Shown: one piece after another, positions 1 to 6,233 of the stretch
Layout: every line of letters begins with the position of its first letter
Position numbering within the stretch: the first letter of the stretch is position 1
Source: JAEYZS01 sp964469265
GTDB lineage: Bacteria > Bdellovibrionota > Bdellovibrionia > Bdellovibrionales > JAEYZS01
DNA: 12,503 nt
Assembly: GCA_964469265.1 (NCBI GenBank)
Contig: CAYXYF010000042.1
Coordinates: 1-12,503, forward strand
Direction of reading: 5' to 3'
Notes under the pieces: generated by a model
What the model saw: only the letters and a program-made list of their open reading frames with translations
Told to the model about the DNA's origin: nothing
Databases searched by the model: none
Made by a program: the position numbers and the translations under genes

Positions 1-288
1 GACAGACAAATCGATGTATCGTGGAATAACGCGTCCGAATCCCCAGGCGGCATGACAAAAATCAGAATCGTCTGCCAAGATGCTCAGGGTCTACTGCAAA
101 AACTCTCAGAACCCTTCGCTACCCAAGGCGTAAACATCTACAACGCAAAAATAAGAACCAACAAAGACCAAAAAGCAATCTGCATCTTCGACGTCAAAGT
201 CAAAAACATAAACCAATTACTAACAGTCATCCAAAGCCTACAAAAAATCAAAGGCGTAATAAAAGTAGACAGAGTAAGCGGCATCTAA
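1..288 (+). CDS. rsh: RelA/SpoT-type (p)ppGpp synthetase/hydrolase, C-terminal end (partial)
   Basis: The frame is open from base 1 with no start inside that needs to be used, so this is the 3' end of a longer gene. The first residues, DRQIDVSWN, match the 'R-x-I-x-V-x-W' strand that precedes the C-terminal ACT domain of RelA/SpoT proteins. The rest has the ACT pattern: IRIVCQDAQGLLQKLSEPFA, then a strand with N-I-x-x-A-x-I-R-T, then a helix ending in IKGVIKVDRV. In this family the ACT domain regulates the N-terminal hydrolase and synthetase domains, or senses the ribosome state; the catalytic part lies outside the window. Codon use is odd: A- and C-rich, with AGA, ATA and CTA frequent, unlike the plus-strand genes from 3691 onward. 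An internal ATG at position 52 exists, but starting there would cut the domain's lead-in. The family call is firm; RelA, SpoT and bifunctional Rsh cannot be told apart from this fragment. Confidence 0.85.
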   Translation, partial: DRQIDVSWNNASESPGGMTKIRIVCQDAQGLLQKLSEPFATQGVNIYNAKIRTNKDQKAICIFDVKVKNINQLLTVIQSLQKIKGVIKVDRVSGI

Positions 289-310
289 AAGGTACGCCGT
301 ACCTTTTTGT
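287..310. terminator. Bidirectional intrinsic terminator after the rsh gene
   Basis: Arms AAAAGGTAC (287-295) and GTACCTTTT (299-307) pair perfectly around a 3-base loop GCC, and the arm ends supply a T-run on both strands. The hairpin begins inside the TAA stop of the upstream gene. On the plus strand it would end the rsh transcript; on the minus strand it could back up the end of the gene that stops at 396. Confidence 0.75.
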
Positions 311-435
311 CTAGCGCCGCGTAAAACTCAAACTACCCCAACTGTTTAGCAGCCGCGAAACAAAAGGGAAGGCCGTACCTTATGAAACTCTGTTTCTATC
401 GAATGCGCCTGCGCGGAAACTCAAACCGGCCAAAT
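296..435. repeat. Imperfect direct repeat around the terminator and the 3' end of the minus gene
   Basis: GCCGTACCTT occurs at 296-305 (G at 296, then CCGTACCTT) and again at 372-381. Each copy is followed by a GCGCC-GCG motif and then by AAACTCAAAC, near 325-335 in the first copy and near 417-427 in the second. The second copy lies over the last codons of the minus-strand gene ending at 396 and over the 3' flank. The 5' half of the terminator palindrome is degenerate in the second copy (AAGG-CCGTA-CCTT, 369-381). The interval 289-395 holds no gene; this repeat and the terminator are all I see there. Confidence 0.45.
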
Positions 436-2486
436 TTGAAAATCCCCAACCGCTTGTCTCTTAAAACTATTGCACCGTGCACCGTTGGTTTAATTTTTAT
501 CCTACTGTATTCATCGAAACTGATGTTAGGAATTCTAAGATTGCGATTGATGGTCACTGGAAATTCCAGGCTTTCGTAATATCGGAGTTTTTGAAAATAA
601 ATCTCATCAATAGTAAGGGGAAACTTAATCCCGCGGATGGAAGTTAAACCTGTTAGGTCTACACTACCAACCTTTTCGGGCAAAGTGAGATTGTCTGGAA
701 ATTTTAGTCCTGAGAGAACGAGCTGACCTTTTACAAATCGAGGCAATTTTAAGTCTTGCGGCCTTTCTATTCTCTCAATTGCAGACAGATCAAGCTTGCC
801 ATAAATTATATCTGGAAACTCCGCGCCTTTACTTGATTTAAGACTTTGCATTTTGACATCCCCATAGACTTTAGTTGGAAGTTTTAAACCCTCTGCCATT
901 GTTAAATCGTCCAGATAAATATCTCCCTTATGCTCTTTGGAAAACTGAATGTTGCGAACAGAAATCACATTATCAAAATAAACTTGTCCAATCGTTAGCA
1001 TCGTCGGCAAAGAGACATTTTCAAGATGTCTTTGATCGCGGGGGATTCTTATGTCACCAAAGTGGATTTTATATTTACCTGATAATATTTCATTTATCGG
1101 TGAAGATCCTATGGTGACCTGCCCTTCCAAAACATTAAATAACAAGGAAATATCTTTCTTTTTATCTCGTTTCGAAATTATTTCATATATCCGAGGGTCT
1201 TTCCCGTAACCAAAACCGTCAATCTGATGATCGAGTTCATAAAGAAATCTGAGGTCATCTTTTGTAAGCTCCTGTCCTCGTCGGTTACGACTATCGATTT
1301 CGGTGAGGACCGCCATATCATGTGCTTTCTTTTGATATAACTTTCCTTCTTGCCCGAAATCGTCCATTTTTTGAGTTACGATATTTGTTTTGCTAATATC
1401 ACTATCTAAATTCTGGGTTTTTTCAATTCCGCGAACCTCTGCAATTCTTTTGTCTTCCATTCGAATAGCCACGCGTGGAATTGTTGGTTTACCAAATTGG
1501 TCTAAAGAATAGTAAACATGAAAGTCGCCTCTCTCAATCTGACTTTTCGCGGTGGATTCTCCAGCAGTACACCAGCCAGTGTTTTTACCTTCAAGAGAGC
1601 GAACCAGCGGCATATGGTCGCTTCCTTTTGAATATACAATCCAACGCCCTTCGGTAGTTTTTAAGAGCTCACCAGGTGAACCTGTTTTTGAAAGAGCCAA
1701 TGCTCTTGCATACATTTTACCGAAGTTCATTCCGTCTAGTAGTTTTAAGAAAGCAGGGTCTTGAATCTGATCAAGGGATTCTTTATTGAGCTTTTTAACT
1801 ACAGCGTCCATGACGTACGCCAGTGCCTCGCGGTTTAGTTCTGCAAAGGGCGCAACTGTTGATTTATCTCTATTACCAAAACTGTGAGTTTCTTTATTGT
1901 ATGTCGAAAGCTTTACTATACCTTGAAAAGCCCAAAACTTAGCCCACATTGGATAACTCGAAGAATCCTTTGAAATCAAATACTCAACCCAAGTTTCTAA
2001 CGACTTTTGCTGATCTTTAACCAAAACTTCAGTGAGCTGACTTCTCATTTGAGCGTCTATCGTGATATGGCCATGTCCGCGCTCCCGCGCAATTCGCACC
2101 TGAAGATCAAAATAACTTTGAGGAACTTCATTTGGTTTAATCACATGTAGTCTAAAGTAGGCGTTCTTCAGCCGATTGAGAACAGCAGGGTCCCGGTCCG
2201 CTCTTTTAGAAACTTGTTCAAGATGGTTTAGCCAATTCGAAATTCTTTGGTCAGGCTTTTGAAGCCGTTGACCTGTGCGGTTCTGAGTCCTTTGCGCCAT
2301 TGAAGATACAGGCCTTGAAAGTTGTAAGCCTTGATTGCGCTGGTGAAGGAACTGAGCGCCGATAATATTAGTGCTGAGTGAGGTACCTGATGCGTTGGCG
2401 AACAGCGAGCTACAGGCTGCACCATAAACGGTAAAACCCGAAAGAGAAATCGCAATAAAAACGAAAATAACCTTACTACCCACCAT
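396..2486 (-). CDS. Exported protein with PcfJ-like W-C core and C-terminal LRR-like repeats, function unknown
   Basis: 696 residues. Residues 1-24 form a Sec-type signal peptide (VGSK, then a long hydrophobic run ending YGAAC); there is no clean lipobox, so a periplasmic or secreted protein is more likely than a lipoprotein. Residues about 150-235 contain WVEYLISKD...YPMWAKFWAF and a PFAELNREAL segment. Residues 280-360 carry RWIVY, then NTGWCTAGES with W305 and C306, ERGDFHVYYS, PRVAIRM and AEVRGIEKTQNLD; this order resembles PcfJ-like domains of plasmid-borne proteins and of hypothetical proteins I recall from Patescibacteria. Residues about 488-690 are nine degenerate repeats of 20-24 residues with the pattern LKLPxxVxGxLxLxxLxSxxG, which should build a solenoid. 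The start is fixed by an in-frame TAA 15 bases upstream; the ribosome binding site is poor. I do not recognise the protein's role. W305/C306 could be a catalytic or structural pair, but that is inference. Confidence 0.85.
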   Translation of the reverse strand: MVGSKVIFVFIAISLSGFTVYGAACSSLFANASGTSLSTNIIGAQFLHQRNQGLQLSRPVSSMAQRTQNRTGQRLQKPDQRISNWLNHLEQVSKRADRDPAVLNRLKNAYFRLHVIKPNEVPQSYFDLQVRIARERGHGHITIDAQMRSQLTEVLVKDQQKSLETWVEYLISKDSSSYPMWAKFWAFQGIVKLSTYNKETHSFGNRDKSTVAPFAELNREALAYVMDAVVKKLNKESLDQIQDPAFLKLLDGMNFGKMYARALALSKTGSPGELLKTTEGRWIVYSKGSDHMPLVRSLEGKNTGWCTAGESTAKSQIERGDFHVYYSLDQFGKPTIPRVAIRMEDKRIAEVRGIEKTQNLDSDISKTNIVTQKMDDFGQEGKLYQKKAHDMAVLTEIDSRNRRGQELTKDDLRFLYELDHQIDGFGYGKDPRIYEIISKRDKKKDISLLFNVLEGQVTIGSSPINEILSGKYKIHFGDIRIPRDQRHLENVSLPTMLTIGQVYFDNVISVRNIQFSKEHKGDIYLDDLTMAEGLKLPTKVYGDVKMQSLKSSKGAEFPDIIYGKLDLSAIERIERPQDLKLPRFVKGQLVLSGLKFPDNLTLPEKVGSVDLTGLTSIRGIKFPLTIDEIYFQKLRYYESLEFPVTINRNLRIPNISFDEYSRIKIKPTVHGAIVLRDKRLGIFKFGRFEFPRRRIR

Positions 2487-2597
2487 AAATCTAAAGATTT
2501 AATAGCAGCAATCGTGCCCACGTGAGAATCAATACATAAAGCCTTATAATCTTTACCTGTTTAACTATTTTTCTAAGCGACAAAACTGCGCTCTAAC

Positions 2598-2626
2598 CTT
2601 CGCAACTTTGTAACAATGTTGCGAAG
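2598..2626. repeat. 29-base near-perfect palindrome
   Basis: CTTCGCAAC (2598-2606) and GTTGCGAAG (2618-2626) are exact inverted repeats. The centre TTGTAACAA (2608-2616) is itself palindromic, so the whole element is symmetric about base 2612 with one mismatched pair (T2607/T2617). No good T-run follows on either strand, which argues against a terminator and for an operator or a cruciform/REP-like element. It lies about 110 bases upstream of the minus-strand start at 2486. Confidence 0.6.
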
Positions 2627-2677
2627 ACGAAGTTTCTTTCAATGACGCAAATTTCAATACCACCGCTGGCAGTAAAG

Positions 2678-2710
2678 TACTTCCGATGTCGGAAGTATCC
2701 GAATATCGGA
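2678..2710. promoter_or_regulatory. Tandem palindromes, candidate operator pair
   Basis: TACTTCCGA and TCGGAAGTA (2678-2686 and 2689-2697) are exact inverted repeats around TG. They are followed directly by TCCGA-ATA-TCGGA (2698-2710). Both carry the same core half-site TCCGA/TCGGA with spacers of 2 and 3 bases, and their centres are about 16 bases apart. Repeated half-sites of this kind are typical of cooperative dimeric repressors. No regulator is encoded nearby, and the target gene, if any, would be the minus-strand gene starting at 2486. Confidence 0.45.
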
Positions 2711-2756
2711 CACGTGTTTTTTCGATTTTAATAAATTATATTTACAAGAGTATTCG

Positions 2757-2793
2757 TACAAAATAAAAAAAGGGTTGGCAGAACCAACCCTTT
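2757..2793 (-). terminator. Intrinsic terminator of the minus-strand lipoprotein gene
   Basis: A perfect 10-base-pair stem, AAAGGGTTGG (2769-2778) with CCAACCCTTT (2784-2793), closes a 5-base loop. Read on the minus strand it is followed by seven T's, an A and four more T's. It lies about 125 bases beyond the stop codon at 2919, leaving a structured 3' untranslated region. Confidence 0.85.
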
Positions 2794-2800
2794 GAGAATC

Positions 2801-2860
2801 TTGAATCTCCACAAACGAGGAGGTTCAAAATGTCGAAAAACCCACACATAAGGTTTTTCG
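2801..2860. other. Two further hairpins in the lipoprotein gene's 3' flank
   Basis: TTGAATCTCC (2801-2810) pairs with GGAGGTTCAA (2819-2828), with one G-T/A-C type mismatch. CGAAAAACC (2834-2842) pairs exactly with GGTTTTTCG (2852-2860). On the plus strand the first hairpin's 3' arm contains the ribosome-binding sequence GAGGAGG seven bases before an ATG at 2830, which opens a 60-codon frame running into the opposite-strand gene. That frame is discussed as a finding and is not called as a gene here. On the minus strand these are simply 3' untranslated hairpins between the stop at 2919 and the terminator. Confidence 0.4.
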
Positions 2861-2918
2861 GTATATTTTGGCTGTTACTAAGTTTTTTTAAAAGTAGTTA
2901 TTTTGCTGGTCTGCCATC

Positions 2919-3527
2919 TTATTGCTTCAAGCAGACCGAGGAGTCGATGTCGCTGAGGACGTCTTGGACTACGGCTAGGAAGTCGGCGCGGGTTTCTTGG
3001 CAGATGTCGTAGAACTCTGTACATGCAGATGCGTTTTCACCAAGGGCGTACTCTTTTGGTTGGATATTACGTACACCCACTTTTGTTTGATAAACAAATG
3101 CATAAGGTGGACGATAAATCATTGCACACTCAATATCATCTCTTGTTGGTTTGTATAAACATACTGATGACGAGTTTGTGACATCAGCTAACGACTGTCT
3201 TTTAGCGTCCGTTAAACAAAGGACTTCTTCTACATAATCTTTATCATCCACAGCAAGACCGAAATAAGTTTTGTTCACTAAACCGTTTACGAGATTAATG
3301 TCGTATCTAAAAGTAGTAAATCCGTTATGGGTTTTAAGAAGGGTAATGTGGTCTGAGCCCATGAGATTTGCAGTGGAAGGTTTTTGTTCAACAGTTCCTT
3401 GAAGTGATGGTGGTTCAACCTGAGTATTTGTCTTACCGCAGTTTTGAAATCCAATTAAGACTGCTGCCACAACAATACCTGTGAAAATGACACGGCTTTT
3501 ATAAGCACTCTTAGAAACTGTAGCCAT
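2919..3527 (-). CDS. Predicted lipoprotein, function unknown
   Basis: 202 residues from the ATG at 3527. I prefer this start to the in-frame ATG at 3542 because CGAGG lies 7-8 bases before it, while the upstream ATG has no ribosome binding site. The N-terminus (MATVSKSAYKSRVIF) has basic residues, then a hydrophobic run (TGIVVAAVLIGFQNCGK). A cysteine right after a signal-type segment suggests lipidation, but the lipobox FQNC departs from the usual L-A/S-G/A-C; I recall this FQNC form as common in Bdellovibrio lipoproteins. A Thr/Pro/Gln-rich linker (TNTQVEPPSLQGT) follows, then a globular part with further cysteines (EVLCL, SVCLY, IECAM, SACTE, DICQE, SVCLKQ) that probably form disulfides in the periplasm or at the surface. 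I recognise no known domain. It is a single-gene transcript with its own terminator. Confidence 0.8.
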   Translation of the reverse strand: MATVSKSAYKSRVIFTGIVVAAVLIGFQNCGKTNTQVEPPSLQGTVEQKPSTANLMGSDHITLLKTHNGFTTFRYDINLVNGLVNKTYFGLAVDDKDYVEEVLCLTDAKRQSLADVTNSSSVCLYKPTRDDIECAMIYRPPYAFVYQTKVGVRNIQPKEYALGENASACTEFYDICQETRADFLAVVQDVLSDIDSSVCLKQ

Positions 3528-3690
3528 CAAATAACCTCGCATTTTTGGTTGATATATTAGTATCGGTTTGAAACGTCTCTAGCTTGAGCGTTTTTTGAGC
3601 TTATAACTACCCAAAAACACTGCGATTTAGTTGAAAATGAAGAATTCGTTCAGGACTTTAATCCCGCGATCAAGGTCCCGATAAGAGGTT

Positions 3691-3915
3691 ATGAGAAAGC
3701 ATTACCGATTATGTCACCGCTGTTATCACATGAACTCAGGTTCTCACGAGATTGAAAAGTGTGAATGTTGCAGTCGATTTTTTATCAAATACTTCTTCTG
3801 CGATGATCTGAATCAGTTTCTAAAATCTGACAATATTAACGAGTTGCGCGTAGAGTACAGGAAATCCAAACCAATTATTGGAATTTCATTTGTATGGAGA
3901 GAAGATTCGGCATAA
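3691..3915 (+). CDS. Small zinc-ribbon-like protein, function unknown
   Basis: 74 residues. Two CxxC pairs, C8-x2-C11 and C24-x2-C27, are separated by 12 residues that include H13 and H19, the layout of a small zinc ribbon; C26 and C37 are extra cysteines. The rest is basic and aromatic, with no signal peptide, so it is probably cytosolic. AAGAGG lies only two or three bases before the ATG, which is tight; the next ATG (codon 14) would remove the first CxxC pair and has no ribosome binding site, so I keep the first. The stop is nine bases before the threonine dehydratase start, so the two are probably cotranscribed. Zinc binding is inferred from the pattern only. It could be a regulator or an RNA/protein-binding accessory protein. 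Confidence 0.65.
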   Translation: MRKHYRLCHRCYHMNSGSHEIEKCECCSRFFIKYFFCDDLNQFLKSDNINELRVEYRKSKPIIGISFVWREDSA

Positions 3916-3924
3916 CTTTGGGAT

Positions 3925-5145
3925 ATGTCGACGCAGAAAAAAATCATTACATTAAATGATGTTCAAGAAGCCAGCAAAGTTCTAAAAAATTTAATTAAGC
4001 GAACGGAGTTGGATTATTCCGTGAGCACTTCAAATTTGACAGGAACTGAGGTTTATCTAAAATTTGAAAACACCCAGCTGACGGGAAGTTTTAAGATCCG
4101 CGGTGCCTCTTACAAAATCTTTAGCCTCACTGAAGAAGAAAAAAAACGTGGCGTTGTTGCAAGTTCAGCAGGAAATCATGCGCAGGGAGTAGCCCTTGCA
4201 GCTTCTCGACAAAAAGTAAACTCAAAAATTGTAATGCCAACAAAGGCCCCACTTGTCAAAGTGACGGCAACAAAAAACTACGGTGCTGAGATTGTTCTTC
4301 ACGGAAATTTTTATGATGAGGCCTACGAAAAAGCAAAAGAGATTGAGGCCTCCGAGGCAAGAGTTTTTGTTCACCCTTACGATGATCCATACATCGTAGC
4401 AGGTCAGGGCACAATCGGTTTAGAAATCTTAGAGGATCTTCCTGATGTGGACTCTGTCATAGTTCCTATTGGCGGTGGGGGCGTGATCAGTGGAATTGCA
4501 ACGGTCATCAAAGCATTAAAACCGAACTGTAAGATCATTGGCGTTCAAGCAGAAGGCGCGCGCGCTATGAAAGACTCTTTTGATCAGAAAAAGATTTCTG
4601 AATATTCTGAATTTTCGTCCACCATCGCAGACGGAATCGCTGTGAAAGGTGTTACGCCTTATATCTTCGATAACTACGTCACAAAGCTTGTTGATGAAGT
4701 TGTCACTGTAACTGAAGATGAAATTGCTGAGAGTATTGTGTTTTTAATGGAGCGTGCAAAAGCTGTTGTTGAGGGTTCAGGTGCAGTCACACTGGCAGCC
4801 GCAAGAAAAATTGGTAGCGATAAATTAGGAAAAAAATCCTGCGTTGTTTTGACTGGCGGAAATATCGACATGAATATTGTGGCAAAGGTCATCGAGCGTG
4901 GCCTTAAAAAGAATGGCCGTCTCACTCAAGTAGCAGTTGCGGTGGATGATTCTCCTGGAATGCTTTCAAAACTGACCAAAGTCATTGCAGATCATAAAGC
5001 AAATATTATCCAAGTTATCCATGATCGAAACTCAACAGGGTTATTTCTTGGAGAGACTTCGATTGAGTTTGTGTTAGAAACAAGCGGCTGGGAGCATACT
5101 GAAGAAATTCGAAAATCTTTATCAGCGATTGGAAGGTTGCAGTGA
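3925..5145 (+). CDS. ilvA: Threonine dehydratase (threonine ammonia-lyase), PLP-dependent, with ACT domain
   Basis: 406 residues. It deaminates L-threonine to 2-oxobutyrate and ammonia. The fold-type II PLP core spans residues about 10-325: Lys57 in TGSFKIRGA is the Schiff-base lysine, SSAGNHAQG (80-88) contacts the substrate carboxylate, and PIGGGGVISG (181-190) is the phosphate-binding glycine loop. Residues about 332-406 form one ACT-like domain (VAVAVDDSPGMLSKLTKVIA), the short arrangement typical of about 400-residue threonine dehydratases and unlike the 500-residue E. coli IlvA with two regulatory lobes. Such enzymes can act in isoleucine synthesis or in threonine breakdown; no ilv genes are nearby, so a catabolic role is plausible. 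The stop overlaps the next gene by four bases (GTGA), indicating translational coupling. Serine dehydratase activity cannot be excluded. Confidence 0.93.
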   Translation: MSTQKKIITLNDVQEASKVLKNLIKRTELDYSVSTSNLTGTEVYLKFENTQLTGSFKIRGASYKIFSLTEEEKKRGVVASSAGNHAQGVALAASRQKVNSKIVMPTKAPLVKVTATKNYGAEIVLHGNFYDEAYEKAKEIEASEARVFVHPYDDPYIVAGQGTIGLEILEDLPDVDSVIVPIGGGGVISGIATVIKALKPNCKIIGVQAEGARAMKDSFDQKKISEYSEFSSTIADGIAVKGVTPYIFDNYVTKLVDEVVTVTEDEIAESIVFLMERAKAVVEGSGAVTLAAARKIGSDKLGKKSCVVLTGGNIDMNIVAKVIERGLKKNGRLTQVAVAVDDSPGMLSKLTKVIADHKANIIQVIHDRNSTGLFLGETSIEFVLETSGWEHTEEIRKSLSAIGRLQ

Positions 5146-6233
5146 AGATATCCAAATTTATCCAAAACCTAAGACCTTATGTAGCAGGCAGGTCCATTGA
5201 AGAAGTGCAAAGAGAATATAACATTACAGACATTGTAAAGTTAGCCAGCAATGAGAATGCACTTGGTCCAAATCCAAGAGTTTTGGAAGCGGCCAAGAAG
5301 GCTCTAGCAGACACACATAGATATCCTGACGCTTCATACATTAAGTCAAAAAAGATAATTGCAAGTCACTTTAAGGTTGAACCCCAAAATATCAGCTTAG
5401 GAAATGGTTCCAATGAATTAATTGATATGCTGATTCGTGTATTCTGTGAGCCCAATCAAGACGAGATTTTAATTTCAGCGGCCTCATTTGTAGCATACAA
5501 AGTATGTGCTCACGTGAACCGAGTTAACGTGACCGAGGTGCCCCTGAAAAAAGACTATCAAATTGACATTCAGGCCATGGCCGATGCACTCACCGATAAA
5601 CATAAAATTATCTTCTTGCCGAACCCAAACAATCCAATTGGAAGGTACGTCTCTACAAGCGATCTTGAGCCGCTACTCAATAAGATAAAAGGCCGCGGAG
5701 ATGTTCTCTTAGTTATTGATGAAGCTTATAATGAGTTTGTCAGAGCAGACGATTATCCCAGCGCCATTAATTTATTTCGCGAGTTTAAAAATGTAGCAGT
5801 GCTGAGGACTTTTGCTAAAGTCCACGGGCTTGCGGGGTTGCGAGTGGGTTATATGATTGCGGATCCGTTTATTGTGGACCTAGTAGAGCGAATTCGTCTG
5901 CCTTTTAATGTGAGTGTCATTGCAGCAGCGACCATTGACGTTGCGCTCAATGATCTTGATTATATTAAGAAATCGCAACAGATCGTGTGGGAAGGCATGG
6001 ATTATTTTGAAGCTGAACTCACAAAAATGGGGTTGGAATATTGCCCTTCGCAGGGTAACTTTATTTTCTTTGACTTAAAGCAAGACTCGTCTTTAATTTT
6101 TGAGAAGCTAATGAAGTTAGGCGTGATTTTACGCCCAGTAAAAAATTATGGATTCCCCAACCATATGAGAATGACGGTGGGGACAATGGCAGAAAATAAA
6201 AAAGCCATTGAAGCTTTAAAACAAGTATTATGA
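5142..6233 (+). CDS. hisC: HisC-type aminotransferase (histidinol-phosphate or aromatic aminotransferase)
   Basis: 363 residues, a PLP fold-type I class-II aminotransferase. Visible landmarks are KLASNENALGPNP (33-45), GNGSNELID (88-95), the NPNNPIG motif (161-167), Asp193 in VIDEAY, and the PLP lysine Lys226 in LRTFAKVHGLAGLRVGY. The C-terminus has the RPVKNYG and MRMTVGT segments with the substrate-carboxylate arginine. It starts with GTG at 5142 inside the upstream stop; GGAAGG at 5131-5136 supports this start. HisC converts imidazole-acetol phosphate to histidinol phosphate, but family members also transaminate phenylalanine and tyrosine precursors. No other histidine gene is in the window, and the neighbours cmk and rpsA match the place of the aromatic-type HisC paralogue in the classic aro supraoperon, so the physiological substrate is open. 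Confidence 0.9.
   Translation: MKISKFIQNLRPYVAGRSIEEVQREYNITDIVKLASNENALGPNPRVLEAAKKALADTHRYPDASYIKSKKIIASHFKVEPQNISLGNGSNELIDMLIRVFCEPNQDEILISAASFVAYKVCAHVNRVNVTEVPLKKDYQIDIQAMADALTDKHKIIFLPNPNNPIGRYVSTSDLEPLLNKIKGRGDVLLVIDEAYNEFVRADDYPSAINLFREFKNVAVLRTFAKVHGLAGLRVGYMIADPFIVDLVERIRLPFNVSVIAAATIDVALNDLDYIKKSQQIVWEGMDYFEAELTKMGLEYCPSQGNFIFFDLKQDSSLIFEKLMKLGVILRPVKNYGFPNHMRMTVGTMAENKKAIEALKQVL

Larger units (their letters stand above)
2487..2768. other. Gene-poor region upstream of the minus-strand repeat protein
   Basis: No convincing coding region is present on either strand. The stretch holds a near-perfect 29-base palindrome (2598-2626), two tandem palindromes sharing TCCGA/TCGGA (2678-2710) and an AT-rich block at 2711-2770. 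It is the 5' flank of the gene starting at 2486, so these sites are best read as its regulatory region or as extragenic palindromic elements. I could not pick out a -35/-10 pair with confidence. Confidence 0.5.

Noticed and set aside
875..1117. Plus-strand frames within the repeat-protein gene
   Set aside because: No ribosome binding site and no protein-like pattern; the repeats of the minus gene explain the sequence.
2228..2521. 97-codon minus-strand frame over the start of the repeat-protein gene
   Set aside because: It overlaps the signal peptide region of the 696-residue gene in another frame, has no clear ribosome binding site, and its content is a frame-shifted reading of the same bases.
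3543..3690. Promoter for the zinc-ribbon/ilvA cluster
   Set aside because: TTGAAA at 3631 and TTTAAT at 3657 are 20 bases apart, and TTGAGC at 3584 with TATAAC at 3602 only 12 apart, so neither pair is convincing. Two TTGAGC copies (3584 and 3595) are noted but look incidental.
4674..4925. 83-codon minus-strand frame inside ilvA
   Set aside because: Antisense shadow of a well-conserved enzyme gene, without promoter or ribosome binding site.
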